Below are positions 8,430-17,855 of a DNA stretch of 64,000 nt, piece after piece. The DNA comes from Pseudonocardia sp. SCN 73-27 (GTDB lineage Bacteria; Actinomycetota; Actinomycetes; Mycobacteriales; Pseudonocardiaceae): assembly GCA_001725415.1 (NCBI GenBank), contig MEGH01000007.1, positions 106,783-170,782 on the forward strand, written 5' to 3'. The translations under genes and the position numbers were made by a program. Numbering within the stretch: the stretch's first letter is position 1; every line of letters begins with the position of its first letter. Below the pieces are notes generated by a model. That model made no database searches, was not told the DNA's origin, and saw nothing but the letters and a program-made list of their open reading frames with translations.

Positions 8430-9496
8430 CGGACGGGCAGCGTGTGGACCAGGTCGACGATGCGGGTGACGACGTCGGGGTCGGTCTCGGGGAGCACACC
8501 GTGCCCCAGGTTGAACACGTGGCCGGGAGCGGAGCGACCCTCGGCCGTGATGCGGCGGACCTCGGACTCGATCGAGGCGGCGTCGGCGAACAGGACGGCC
8601 GGGTCGAGGTTGCCCTGGACGGGGTGGCTGCCGCCGGTGCGGCGGACGGCCTCGTCGAGCGGGACCCGCCAGTCGACGCCGATGACGTCGGTGATCTCCG
8701 ACATCGCGCCGAGCAGCTCACCGGTGCCGACGCCGAAGTGGATTCGCGGGACGCCCGCGGCGGCGAGCGGGCCGAGGACGGCGGCGGAGTGCGGTGCGAC
8801 GAAGGCGCGGTAGTCGCGCTCGGTCAGGGCACCGGCCCAGGAGTCGAACAGCTGGACGGCGTCGACGCCCGCGGCGATCTGGGCGCGCAGGAAGGTGGAG
8901 GTGGAGTCGGCGAGCTTGGCGAGCAGCGCGTACCAGACCTCGGGGGCGCTGCGCATGAGCGCCTTCGTCTTCTCGTGGTTGCGGCTGGGGCCGCCCTCGA
9001 CGAGGTAGGAGGCGAGGGTGAACGGGGCGCCGGCGAAGCCGATGAGCGGGGTCTCGCCGAGGGCGCCGACCAGCAGCCGGATGGCGTCGGTGACCGGGGC
9101 GACCTGCTCGGGGTGCAGCGTGGGCAGGGCCTCGACGTCGGCCGCGGTGCGGACGGGGCGGGCGACGACCGGCCCGACGCCCGCGACGATGTCGACGCCG
9201 ATGCCCGCCAGGTAGAGCGGCACGACGATGTCGCTGAAGAGGATGGCCGCGTCGACGCCGTGGCGACGGACGGGCTGCAGCGTGATCTCGCAGGTCAGCT
9301 CGGGGTCGAGGCAGGCCTGGATCATGCCGGTGCCGGCGCGCAGGGCGCGGTACTCGGGCAGCGACCGCCCGGCCTGGCGCATGAACCACACCGGGACCCG
9401 CGACGGCGTGCCGCCCCGCGCGGCCACCAGGAAGGGGGCGGCGTTCAGGTCGCGGCGTGCGTCGACCGCGGACTCGAGATCAGGAAGAGCAGCCAT
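8426..9496 (-). CDS. hemE: Uroporphyrinogen decarboxylase
   Basis: HemE converts uroporphyrinogen III to coproporphyrinogen III. The 356-residue protein shows the family signatures [42 protein letters not shown] and [14 protein letters not shown], plus GNLDPAVLF near the C-terminus. I chose the ATG at 9496 (MAALPDLES) rather than the in-frame start at 9514, since family members begin close to this point. It is the first gene of the hemE-hemY-hemQ run and divergent from the DUF3000 gene. Confidence 0.94.
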   Translation of the reverse strand: MAALPDLESAVDARRDLNAAPFLVAARGGTPSRVPVWFMRQAGRSLPEYRALRAGTGMIQACLDPELTCEITLQPVRRHGVDAAILFSDIVVPLYLAGIGVDIVAGVGPVVARPVRTAADVEALPTLHPEQVAPVTDAIRLLVGALGETPLIGFAGAPFTLASYLVEGGPSRNHEKTKALMRSAPEVWYALLAKLADSTSTFLRAQIAAGVDAVQLFDSWAGALTERDYRAFVAPHSAAVLGPLAAAGVPRIHFGVGTGELLGAMSEITDVIGVDWRVPLDEAVRRTGGSHPVQGNLDPAVLFADAASIESEVRRITAEGRSAPGHVFNLGHGVLPETDPDVVTRIVDLVHTLPVR

Positions 9497-9592
9497 CACC
9501 GTGCATGATCCCACAGGTCGGAGCAGGTCCCCCGATCGGATACCGGCGCGCCTGCCCCTGGCCGGGCGGGCCGCGACCTAGAGTCCCCGCTC

Positions 9593-10186
9593 GTGCCCGA
9601 CACGACCGCTCCACCACCACAGTTCCGCCAGGCGGTGGCTGCTCTGTCGTCGTACCGGCCGCGTCCCGAGCTCGTCGTCCGGCCGCTGGAGGCACCACCC
9701 CGGCTGGCGCCGTTCTCGTGGGCCTACAGCGTGGAGGCCGACGTCGGTCACCGCGGCGACGGTCTCGACGACCTCGACGAGCCGGACACGTCCGGCCGGC
9801 TCATCCTGCTGCACGACCCGGCGGGGCAGGACAAGTGGGACGGCACGTTCCGGCTCGTGTGCTTCGTGCAGGCGCGGCTGGAGCGTGAACAGCTCGGCGA
9901 CGAGATGCTCCCGGTGATCGCGTGGTCGTGGCTGACCGAGGCGCTCGACGGGTGCGGGGCCGGTTTCACGGCGTTGGGCGGGACGGTGACCCAGACGTCG
10001 TCTGTCCGGTTCGGTGACATCGCAGGCCCGCGTCGCGACGACGACGTCGAACTGAGGGCCTCGTGGACCCCTGTCGACGAGCCCGACAGGCTCACGCGAC
10101 ACGCCGAGGCCTTTGCCACACTCGTCGCGACGGCCGCAGGCCTGCCGCCGGTCGGCGTGCCTCGACTTGCGCGCCGAACGGTATAA
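9593..10186 (+). CDS. DUF3000 family protein
   Basis: This 197-residue soluble protein matches the actinobacterial DUF3000 family, recognised by FRQAVAALSSYRPRPELVVRPLEAPPRLAPFSWA at the N-terminus and WSWLTEALDG with a Thr/Ser-rich GGTVTQTSSVRFG segment later. The function is unknown. It regularly lies between hemE and an RNase D gene in actinobacteria, as here. TAGAGT lies 8 nt before the GTG start. Confidence 0.85.
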   Translation: MPDTTAPPPQFRQAVAALSSYRPRPELVVRPLEAPPRLAPFSWAYSVEADVGHRGDGLDDLDEPDTSGRLILLHDPAGQDKWDGTFRLVCFVQARLEREQLGDEMLPVIAWSWLTEALDGCGAGFTALGGTVTQTSSVRFGDIAGPRRDDDVELRASWTPVDEPDRLTRHAEAFATLVATAAGLPPVGVPRLARRTV

Positions 10187-10243
10187 GCGCGTGCTCACCA
10201 GCGGTTTCAGGGCGGGGAGTCGATCGGTGACAGAGAGTTGATC

Positions 10244-10257
10244 ACCCGAACGGGTGT
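10244..10257. promoter_or_regulatory. Palindrome upstream of the LuxR-type regulator
   Basis: CACCCG-AA-CGGGTG is a perfect inverted repeat about 180 bp before the GTG at 10440, in a 253-bp intergenic space that otherwise holds no ORF. It may be an operator; the regulator is not known. Confidence 0.3.
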
Positions 10258-10439
10258 ACACAGCGCGACAACGCTGTAACTTTCACCCGGAGAAGTTCGA
10301 TCGGATACACGACGTTAGACCGCTTGGGGGGCTAGGCTTCCTCCACGACACCTCCTCGGGCGGTCGGGCGCAACTCTCCGTCGGCCCGGGGATCTGGTGC
10401 CGGTCGGGGGGCAACGACCGACTCCAGGGAGGTAAGAAC

Positions 10440-11156
10440 GTGGCCGTTGTGGGCCAGGGCGCACCTTCGCGCAGTTCCACCGGAGCTGTGCTGTCGCCTT
10501 CCATGGTCCCGCACCCGCGGGAAGAGCTGTTCTCGGTGCTGGTGGTCGACGACCACCCGCTCCTCCGCGAGGCGATCGCCGCGCGTCTGCGCTCGATGGG
10601 GGCAGGAACGGTGCACGAGGCCGCCTCGGTGGCCGAGGCCCGTGCTCGAGCACAGGCGAACGGTCCGTGCGATCTCGCGATCCTCGATCTCGGGCTGCCC
10701 GACGGCAGCGGGCTGGATCTGGTGACGGAGCTGCGTGCTCTGGGCTGGAACCGGCTCGTCGTGCTGGCATCGTCCGACGACCCGTACGCCGTCCGCTCGG
10801 CCTTCCAGGCCGGGGCCCAGGCGTACCTGCTGAAGTCGGCCTCGCCGGCCGTCGTGACCGACGGCGTGAAGCGCGTCCTGGACGGCGGCGTCTACGCCGA
10901 CCCGACGGTGGCGCCGCTGCTCGCCACGGGCACGCGCGTCCCGGGTACCGACAACACCCCGCGGGAGCTGTCGGCCCGTGAGGTGGAGGTGCTGCAGCTG
11001 GTCGCCGACGGTCAGTCGAACAAGGAGATCGGCGAGGCGCTGAGCCTGTCGGCGCTGACCGTGAAGAGTCACCTGTCGCGTATCGGGCGCAAGCTCGGCA
11101 CCGGCGATCGGGCTCAGATGGTGGCTCTGGCCATGCGTGCGGGAGTCATCCGCTGA
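10440..11156 (+). CDS. NarL/LuxR-family response regulator
   Basis: This 238-residue regulator has an unstructured N-terminus of about 30 residues, a receiver domain (VLVVDDHPLLRE; phospho-acceptor Asp in AILDLGLPDGSG; Lys in YLLKSAS) and a LuxR-type DNA-binding domain (LSAREVEVLQLVADGQSNKEIGEAL, then TVKSHLSRIGRKLG). GTG 10440 is chosen because a GGGAGG site at 10428-10433 lies 6 nt upstream; a longer in-frame extension has no ribosome site. No histidine kinase is adjacent, so it is an orphan or partners a distant kinase. Confidence 0.9.
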   Translation: MAVVGQGAPSRSSTGAVLSPSMVPHPREELFSVLVVDDHPLLREAIAARLRSMGAGTVHEAASVAEARARAQANGPCDLAILDLGLPDGSGLDLVTELRALGWNRLVVLASSDDPYAVRSAFQAGAQAYLLKSASPAVVTDGVKRVLDGGVYADPTVAPLLATGTRVPGTDNTPRELSAREVEVLQLVADGQSNKEIGEALSLSALTVKSHLSRIGRKLGTGDRAQMVALAMRAGVIR

Positions 11157-11191
11157 CGACGAACCAACCGAGCGCTCCCCCGCGTCGCGGG

Positions 11192-12421
11192 GTGGACGGC
11201 ACGACCGACGGGACGGGTCATCCCGACGGACCCGTGCCGCTGCTGCGTCCTGCCGACGGCCTGCCCGACGTGGTGGCCGACGCGCAGGCGTTGGAGCGCA
11301 CCGCGGCGGCGTTCGCGGCGGGCTCCGGCCCGATCGCGGTCGACGCCGAACGTGCCTCGGGTTTCCGCTACTCGCAACGGGCCTACCTGGTGCAGCTGCG
11401 CCGGGAAGGCGCGGGTTCGGCGCTGGTCGACCCGATCCCCCTGGGGTCGGACCTGTCGGCGCTCGCACCCGCGCTGACGGGCCCGGAGTGGGTACTGCAC
11501 GCGGCATCGCAGGACCTGCCGTGTCTGGCCGAGGTCGGGCTGGCCCCGACATCGCTGTTCGACACCGAGCTCGCGGGCCGGCTCGCCGGTCTCCCCCGCG
11601 TCGGGCTCGGACCGATGGTCGAACAGCTGCTGGGGTTGGCTCTCGAGAAGGGTCACGGCGCGGCCGACTGGTCGCGCCGACCGCTCCCCGAGGACTGGCT
11701 CGTCTACGCCGCGCTCGACGTCGAGGTGCTCGTCGAGCTGCGTGACCTGCTCGCCGACATGCTCGCCGAGCAGGGCAAGCTCGGCTTCGCCGAGCAGGAG
11801 TTCGAAGCCGTGCGCACCGCTCCCCCTCCGGCTCCGCGTGCGGAGCCGTGGCGGCGCACGTCGGGCATCCACAAGGTGCGCAAGCCGCGGCCGCTGGCCG
11901 CGGTGCGCGCGCTGTGGGAAGCCCGCGACCGGCTCGCCGCCGAACGTGACATCGCGCCGGGACGGGTCCTGCCCGACTCGGCGATCGTCGAGGCCGCCGT
12001 GACGGCACCCGCGACCCCCGGCGCGCTGGCGGCGCTCCCGGTGTTCCGCGGCCGCTCGCAGCGGCGGCTGACGTCGTACTGGTTCGCCGCGGTCGACGAG
12101 GCCGCGAAGCTCCCGGGCGACGCGCTGCCCCGCTCGACCGTCCCCGGCGACGGTCCGCCGCCGGTGGCACGCTGGTCCGAACGCGACCCCGAGGCGGCGG
12201 CCCGGCTCTCGGCGGCGCGCAGCGCGCTCGCCGCGCTCAGCGAGCAGTGGGCGATCCCCGTGGAGAACCTGCTGCTGCCCGATCTGCTGCGCCGCATCTG
12301 CTGGGCCCCGCCCGCCGACGGCGACGTCCGCGGCGCTCTCGTCGCCGGTGGCGCGCGGCCGTGGCAGGTGGAGCTCACCGGCCCGCTGCTGGAGAAGGCG
12401 GTCGGGACCGGAGCGCCTTAG
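11192..12421 (+). CDS. rnd: RNase D-like 3'-5' exonuclease with HRDC domain
   Basis: This 409-residue protein has the DEDDy exonuclease domain: IAVDAERASGFRYSQRAYLVQL (first Asp/Glu), LHAASQDLPCL (Asp) and YAALDVEVLVEL (Tyr...Asp). An HRDC-type helical region follows from about residue 215. It should trim the 3' ends of structured RNAs. The start is uncertain: GTG 11192 has no clear ribosome site and the frame is open back to the preceding stop. The TAG stop overlaps the TAA stop of the convergent kinase gene by 2 nt. Confidence 0.85.
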   Translation: MDGTTDGTGHPDGPVPLLRPADGLPDVVADAQALERTAAAFAAGSGPIAVDAERASGFRYSQRAYLVQLRREGAGSALVDPIPLGSDLSALAPALTGPEWVLHAASQDLPCLAEVGLAPTSLFDTELAGRLAGLPRVGLGPMVEQLLGLALEKGHGAADWSRRPLPEDWLVYAALDVEVLVELRDLLADMLAEQGKLGFAEQEFEAVRTAPPPAPRAEPWRRTSGIHKVRKPRPLAAVRALWEARDRLAAERDIAPGRVLPDSAIVEAAVTAPATPGALAALPVFRGRSQRRLTSYWFAAVDEAAKLPGDALPRSTVPGDGPPPVARWSERDPEAAARLSAARSALAALSEQWAIPVENLLLPDLLRRICWAPPADGDVRGALVAGGARPWQVELTGPLLEKAVGTGAP

Positions 12422-13617
12422 GGACGTGGGAGCGGCACCGGGACCTGCAGGGGTGCCGGTAGCCGCACCGTGACAGCCAGCCCACCGCCGGGCACGGCGT
12501 CGCCGCGGACCGTGCCCCCGTGGGCGAGCACGACGGCGCGCACGATCGACAGCCCCAGCCCACTGCCGGGGGTGTCGCCGGTGCGCTCCCGCGGCCCGCG
12601 GCGGAACGGCTCGAACAGCTCCGCCACCCGGTCCGGCGGGATCACCGGGCCGCCCGACGCGACCCGCAGCTCGACGCCGCCGTCGACAGGCGCGGTCGTG
12701 ACCTCCACCCAGCCGCCGGCGACGTTGTGGCGCACCGCGTTCTCCAGCAGATTGCCGGTGACGCGGGCCAGCAGCACCGGGTCGCCCGCGGTGTGGGCGG
12801 GCGCCGTCGACACCACGAACCGCAGCCCCCGGGCCGCCGCCTCCCCCGACACCGCCGCCACCGCGGACGCGGCCAGCTCGGCGAGGTCTACCGGCCCGCC
12901 GTCGACGTGGTCGACCGCCTGCGCCCGGGCCAGGAGCAGCAGCGCCCCGACCAGCTCGTCGGCCCGCCGCGTCGCCTCCCGGACCACCCCGGCCATCCGG
13001 CGCAGCTCCGCGACGTCGGCGTCCGGGTCGGCCAGAGTCACGTCGACCTCCGTGCGCAACACCGCGAGCGGTGTCCGCAACTCGTGGCTCGCGTTGGCGA
13101 CGAACCGGCGCTGCCCGTCGAACGCCGCCTGCAGGCGGTCGAGCATCGCGTCGAACACCTCCGCCAGCTCCGCCACCTCGCCGCGGGCGTCGCGCAGCGC
13201 GATCCGCTCGTCGAGCGATTCCGCCGACAGCCGCCGTGCCGTCGCCGTCACCGCGTGCAGGGGCGCCAGCACCCGCCCGACCAGCACCCACGACACCACC
13301 GCCGCGGCGAGCACGACCAGCGGGAACGCGATAAGCCCGGCGCGCAGCACCTCCGTGCGGGCCGCCTCACCTACGGCCCGGCCCACCTGGGTGGCCTCGA
13401 CCTCCACCCCGCCGACGCGGACCGTCCCACCAGCCGGGAACGCCGGAACCGAGCTCTCGGCCACCCCGCCCACCAGCAGCCAGCCCAGCCACAGCAGCAG
13501 TGCGCTCACACCCGCCACCAGCACGGTGGCCAGCGCCGTCAGCCGCGGGCGCAGACCCGGCCCGGACCGCCGCCCGGGAGGGTTCCCCGGCGGACCCGGT
13601 GGTCGGGCCGTGGTCAT
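12418..13617 (-). CDS. Sensor histidine kinase
   Basis: This 399-residue kinase has a Pro/Gly-rich N-terminus, a membrane segment (about residues 28-50), a short extracytoplasmic domain, a second membrane segment (about 92-112), a HAMP linker, HisKA with the phospho-acceptor His in FVANASHELRTPL, and the HATPase motifs NLLENAVRHN and GSGLGLSIVRAVVLAHGG. It is 11 bp downstream of the response regulator and in the same operon as dxs. The ligand is unknown. Confidence 0.92.
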   Translation of the reverse strand: MTTARPPGPPGNPPGRRSGPGLRPRLTALATVLVAGVSALLLWLGWLLVGGVAESSVPAFPAGGTVRVGGVEVEATQVGRAVGEAARTEVLRAGLIAFPLVVLAAAVVSWVLVGRVLAPLHAVTATARRLSAESLDERIALRDARGEVAELAEVFDAMLDRLQAAFDGQRRFVANASHELRTPLAVLRTEVDVTLADPDADVAELRRMAGVVREATRRADELVGALLLLARAQAVDHVDGGPVDLAELAASAVAAVSGEAAARGLRFVVSTAPAHTAGDPVLLARVTGNLLENAVRHNVAGGWVEVTTAPVDGGVELRVASGGPVIPPDRVAELFEPFRRGPRERTGDTPGSGLGLSIVRAVVLAHGGTVRGDAVPGGGLAVTVRLPAPLQVPVPLPRP

Positions 13618-13628
13618 GCTCGCCTCGG

Positions 13629-14294
13629 TCAGCCCGCCGCCGGAACGCGGTACCCGGCGCCGACGACGGTCTCGATCACGCCCGGCTCGCCCAGCTTCTT
13701 GCGCAACGTCATGACGGTGACGCGCACCGTCGTGGTGAACGGGTCGGCGTTCTCGTCCCAGACCCGCTCGAGCAGCTCCTCGCTGGACACGACGGCGCCG
13801 CCGGCCCCCATCAGGACCTCGAGCACCCCGAACTCCTTGCGGGTCAGCTCGACGGGCTCGGTGGCACGACGGACCGTGCGGCGCGCCGGGTCGAGCGACA
13901 CGTCCCCCGCCACCAGCAGCGGCGGTGTGGCCGGTGTGGCGCGCCTGCCCAGCGCCCGGACCCGGGCCACGAGCTCGGGGAAGTCGAACGGCTTGGCCAG
14001 GTAGTCGTCGGCGCCCCGGGACAGGCCGTCGACCTTGTCGGCCAGCGACCCACTCGCGGTGAGCATCAGCACCCGCGTCGTCGCCGCGGACGCGACGATC
14101 TCCTCGCACAGCTCGTCGCCCGAGATCGACGGCAGGTCCCGGTCGAGCAGGACCACGTCGTAGCGGGTGATTCCGATCTTCTCCTGGCCTTCCAGACCGT
14201 CGAAGGCGACGTCGACCGCCATGCCCTCGCGGCGCAGCCCGCGGGCCACGGCCTCGGCGAGCGGCCGCTCGTCCTCCACGACCAGCACGCGCAT
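13629..14294 (-). CDS. OmpR/PhoB-family response regulator
   Basis: This 221-residue regulator has a receiver domain (LVVEDERPLAEAVARGL; Asp in VVLLDRDLPSISGDE; Thr in LMLTASG; Lys in YLAKPFDFPEL) and a winged-helix output domain (VELTRKEFGVLEVLM, TVMTLRKKLGEP, GAGYRVP). Its ATG overlaps the dxs stop by ATGA, and the partner kinase follows at 13617. The coupling to an isoprenoid gene is unusual and may mean the system responds to an envelope or isoprenoid signal, but that is inference. Confidence 0.92.
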   Translation of the reverse strand: MRVLVVEDERPLAEAVARGLRREGMAVDVAFDGLEGQEKIGITRYDVVLLDRDLPSISGDELCEEIVASAATTRVLMLTASGSLADKVDGLSRGADDYLAKPFDFPELVARVRALGRRATPATPPLLVAGDVSLDPARRTVRRATEPVELTRKEFGVLEVLMGAGGAVVSSEELLERVWDENADPFTTTVRVTVMTLRKKLGEPGVIETVVGAGYRVPAAG

Positions 14295-16279
14295 CAGCGG
14301 GCCCGGCCCTCGGACTCCTCCGCGGCCTGCTCCCCCTGCGCGGCGGAGGCGTCGAGGACGCCTCCCGCGACCGCACCCTGCACGACGCGGCAGCCCGGCA
14401 GCGCCGACGCCCACTCGGTGACGCGGCGCGCCACATCCTGCGCGGTGAGGCCGACCGCAGACAGCAGGTCGGAGCGGCTGCCGTGCTCGAGGAACTCCTG
14501 GGGCAGTGCCAGGTCGCGGCTCGGAACGTCGATCTCGTTGGCGCGCAACAGGTCGGACAGCGCCGACCCGAACCCGCCGTGGCGGCCGCAGTCGGACACC
14601 GTGACGACGAGCTGGTGCGCTGCCGCGAGCTCGACCATCGCCTCGGGTACCGGCAGCACCCACCGCGGGTCGACGACCGTGACCCCGATCCCCTGGTGCG
14701 CAAGCCGTTCCGCCGCCGCGACACCGAGCTCGGCGAACGCGCCGACACACGCCATCAGCACCGTCGGCGGCTCGGCACCCTTCGCGGGCTCGGCCAGCAC
14801 GTCGACCGAGCCGTCGACCCGACGGATCGCCGGCACCGACTCGACGACCGCGCCCTTCGGGAACCGCAGCGCCGTCGGGCCGTCCTCGACGGCGACCGCC
14901 TCGGCCAGCTCCTCGCGCAGCGTGCCCGCGTCGCGCGGCGCCGCCACCCGCATCCCGGGGACGATCCCGAGGATGGACAGGTCCCACATCCCGTTGTGCG
15001 ACGGTCCGTCGCTGCCCGTGACCCCGGCCCGGTCGAGGACCAACGTGACGGCCTGCTCGTGCAGCGCGACGTCGAACATGAGCTGGTCGAACGCGCGGTT
15101 CAGGAACGTCGAGTACAGGCAGACGACCGGGTGCAGCCCACCCCGCGCAAGGCCTGCCGCCGACGTCAGCGCGTGCTGCTCGGCGATACCGACGTCGATG
15201 CAGCGCTCCGGGAACGTCTCCGCGAACTTCGCCAGCCCCACCGGGCCCAGCATCGCCGCCGTGATCGCCACGACGTCGGGCCGGCGCTCGCCGAGCGCGA
15301 CCATCTCCTCGGAGAACACGCTCGTCCAGCCCTGCGTCTTCGGGCCGGTGGGCAGGCCGGTGGCCGGGTCGAACGCCGCCGGACTGTGCATCTGCTCCGC
15401 CGCGTCGTTCTCCGCGGGCAGGTAGCCGTTGCCCTTGCGGGTGACCGCGTGCACGATGACCGGCCCGCCGAAACGCCGCGCCCGGCGCAGCGCCGACTCC
15501 ATCGCCGCCACGTCGTGCCCGTCGACCGGGCCGAAGTACTTCAGACCCAGGTCGGAGAACAGCTCCTGCGGGCTGATCGCGTCCTTCACACCGGCCTTGA
15601 GCGCGTGCAGGCCCGCGTAGATCGCCGGGCCGACGACGGGGGTTCCGCGCAACGCGTGCTTGCCCGCGTCGAGCATCCGCTCGTAGCCCGGCTGCAGCCG
15701 CAGCGACGCCAGCCGGTCGGCCAGGCCGCCGATCGTCGGCGAATAGGACCGGCCGTTGTCGTTGACCACGACGACGACGTTGCGGTCGGGCGCCGCCGCG
15801 ATGTTGTTCAGCGCCTCCCAGGCCATGCCGCCCGTGAGCGCCCCGTCGCCGATGACGGCGACGACGTGCCGGTTCTCGCCCTTCAACGCGTACGCGCGCG
15901 CGAGGCCGTCGGCCCACGACAGCGACGTCGACGCGTGGCTGTTCTCCACGACGTCGTGCTCGCTCTCGGCGCGGTTCGGGTAGCCCGACAGCCCGCCGGT
16001 CATCTTCAGCCGCTCCCAGCCGTCCTGGCGACCGGTGAGGAGCTTGTGGACATAGGCCTGGTGGCCCGTGTCCCAGATCAGCGTGTCGTGCGGCGAGTCG
16101 AAGACCCGGTGCAGCGCGATGGTCAGCTCGATGACGCCGAGGTTGGGGCCGAGGTGGCCGCCGGTGCGCGAGACGGACGTGACCAGGAACCGGCGGATCT
16201 CGGAGGCGAGCTCGGCGAGCTCGTCCGGGCCGAGCCGGCGGAGGTCACGCGGACCGTGGAGAGAACGCAACAGGCTCAC
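14294..16279 (-). CDS. dxs: 1-deoxy-D-xylulose-5-phosphate synthase
   Basis: Dxs condenses pyruvate with glyceraldehyde 3-phosphate as the first step of the MEP isoprenoid pathway. The 661-residue enzyme carries [30 protein letters not shown], the thiamine-diphosphate motif [16 protein letters not shown]...NDN, and the transketolase C-terminal regions ([27 protein letters not shown]). TATGGT lies 6 nt before the GTG start, consistent with a leaderless promoter. The stop overlaps the ATG of a response regulator gene. Confidence 0.97.
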   Translation of the reverse strand: MSLLRSLHGPRDLRRLGPDELAELASEIRRFLVTSVSRTGGHLGPNLGVIELTIALHRVFDSPHDTLIWDTGHQAYVHKLLTGRQDGWERLKMTGGLSGYPNRAESEHDVVENSHASTSLSWADGLARAYALKGENRHVVAVIGDGALTGGMAWEALNNIAAAPDRNVVVVVNDNGRSYSPTIGGLADRLASLRLQPGYERMLDAGKHALRGTPVVGPAIYAGLHALKAGVKDAISPQELFSDLGLKYFGPVDGHDVAAMESALRRARRFGGPVIVHAVTRKGNGYLPAENDAAEQMHSPAAFDPATGLPTGPKTQGWTSVFSEEMVALGERRPDVVAITAAMLGPVGLAKFAETFPERCIDVGIAEQHALTSAAGLARGGLHPVVCLYSTFLNRAFDQLMFDVALHEQAVTLVLDRAGVTGSDGPSHNGMWDLSILGIVPGMRVAAPRDAGTLREELAEAVAVEDGPTALRFPKGAVVESVPAIRRVDGSVDVLAEPAKGAEPPTVLMACVGAFAELGVAAAERLAHQGIGVTVVDPRWVLPVPEAMVELAAAHQLVVTVSDCGRHGGFGSALSDLLRANEIDVPSRDLALPQEFLEHGSRSDLLSAVGLTAQDVARRVTEWASALPGCRVVQGAVAGGVLDASAAQGEQAAEESEGRAR

Positions 16280-16417
16280 TCCCCCACCATACGGTCGTGG
16301 GGATCATTCGACCCGGCGCGTCCACACCCCCGCCGCCACGGCTCGACGAGCGGCACACGGACCATCGCCGTGCGGCGCAGGCCCCCCGGGTCCGAAGGGC
16401 GGCGGCGCCTACGCCGG

Positions 16418-17710
16418 TCAGTCCTCGGCGGTCCGTGCCTGCGGAACCAGCGGCGCGGCGGCCACCCGGACGGTGTTGCGACCTGCGTCCTTCGCCGCGT
16501 AGAGCGCCGCGTCGGCCGCCGCCAGCACCGTCTCCAGGTCCTGCCCGTCGGCCGGGAACGTCGCCCCGCCGATGGAGATCGACAGGCCGTCGACGACGAG
16601 CGGTCCGTCCGACGTCGTGACGGGCACACCGAGACCCTCGACACGTCGCCGCACCCGGTCGGCCACCGCGAGCACCTCGCGACGCCCCACACCGGTGCCG
16701 GGGAGGTCGGGCAGCAGGACGACGAACTCCTCACCGCCGAACCGCGCCACCAGGTCGTCCTGGCGCACCTCGGCCCGCAGCTCGGCGGCCACCGCGGCCA
16801 GCACCGCGTCGCCCACCAGGTGGCCGTGCGTGTCGTTGACGGCCTTGAAGTGGTCGAGGTCGGCGATCAGCACCGCGGCCGAGCCGTGGGTGCGCCGGGC
16901 CCGGCCCAGCCGGTGCACCGCCTCCGCCCGCCACGCCGCCGCGTTGAGCAGACCCGTCTTCGGGTCGGTCGTCGCCGCCTCCTCGAGCTGGCGGACCTGC
17001 ACCGCGCGCTGCAGCACCAGCAGCGGCGCCAGCGCCAGCGCCGCCGTCCAGCGGTCGGCCGTGAGGGCCAGCGCGACCATCACCCCGAGGCACAGCGTCG
17101 CCAGCTCCAGGACGTGGTCGTCGACCCCGCCGACGAGCTCCCGCGCCGACGGCTTGCCCCCGCCGAGAGCCATCGCCGCCGCGACCAGCACGTTGTTGAC
17201 GAGGAGGTAGGCCGCCGCGGCGAGCGCCACCCAGCCCAGGGCCGGCAGGCCGTGCGCACCGCCCGCGTCGCGCACCGGCGCGACGACGGCGTACGCGGCG
17301 TGGGCGGCCAGGACGACCGTCGCCGCGGTGTAGACGAGCCGGTACATCGGCACCCCGGCCGGCTTCCACACCCGCAGCCACAGGTGCGCGTACAGGACGA
17401 CGACGACCAGCGCCGACAGCCGCACGGGCAGCAGGAGCGCCGCCGCGAACGTCCAGACGGAGCTGAGGTCGAAATAGGCGGTCGCCGCGACCCGGCGGCG
17501 GACCCGCTCGATGCCCGTGGCCGCCTCGATGTGCACCATGCCCAGCACCAGCAACCACCCGGCGAGGACGATGTCGCCGCCGTGCAGCCCGCCACCCAGC
17601 AGCCACCCCGCGGCGACGAACACCACGGCGAGAAGCTCCACGACGACGACGAGCAGCCGGACCCGCGCCGGTTCCGACCGGAGAGCCCAGCGCGCAGCGA
17701 ACGCCACCAC
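16418..17710 (-). CDS. Membrane diguanylate cyclase (GGDEF), paralogue 1
   Basis: This 430-residue protein has about six to seven membrane segments (residues 15-250) followed by a GGDEF domain. The active site reads GGEEF, after DLDHFKAVNDTHGHLVGD. An inhibitory I-site RxxD (RQDD) lies exactly five residues before GGEEF, so product inhibition is likely. It should make c-di-GMP from two GTP. It is 145 bp downstream of a close paralogue on the same strand. No EAL or HD-GYP domain is fused and no sensor domain is recognisable beyond the membrane part. Confidence 0.92.
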   Translation of the reverse strand: MVAFAARWALRSEPARVRLLVVVVELLAVVFVAAGWLLGGGLHGGDIVLAGWLLVLGMVHIEAATGIERVRRRVAATAYFDLSSVWTFAAALLLPVRLSALVVVVLYAHLWLRVWKPAGVPMYRLVYTAATVVLAAHAAYAVVAPVRDAGGAHGLPALGWVALAAAAYLLVNNVLVAAAMALGGGKPSARELVGGVDDHVLELATLCLGVMVALALTADRWTAALALAPLLVLQRAVQVRQLEEAATTDPKTGLLNAAAWRAEAVHRLGRARRTHGSAAVLIADLDHFKAVNDTHGHLVGDAVLAAVAAELRAEVRQDDLVARFGGEEFVVLLPDLPGTGVGRREVLAVADRVRRRVEGLGVPVTTSDGPLVVDGLSISIGGATFPADGQDLETVLAAADAALYAAKDAGRNTVRVAAAPLVPQARTAED

Positions 17711-17855
17711 GATCGAGCCTCCCCCCGGGCACCCCGATGCCGACGAGGGTCGAGATTAGTGACCCGGCACGAAACTGTCAGTCGACCGTCGGTCACTCAT
17801 CGGGGTGGATTCACCCCCGACACGTAACGGGAGGTGACGGCGCCTCTACGGAAGG

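Noticed and set aside
14483-17827. A 1114-residue plus-strand frame across dxs and a GGDEF gene
   Set aside because: It is antisense to two well-supported genes and consists of Arg/Pro/His-rich shadow sequence.
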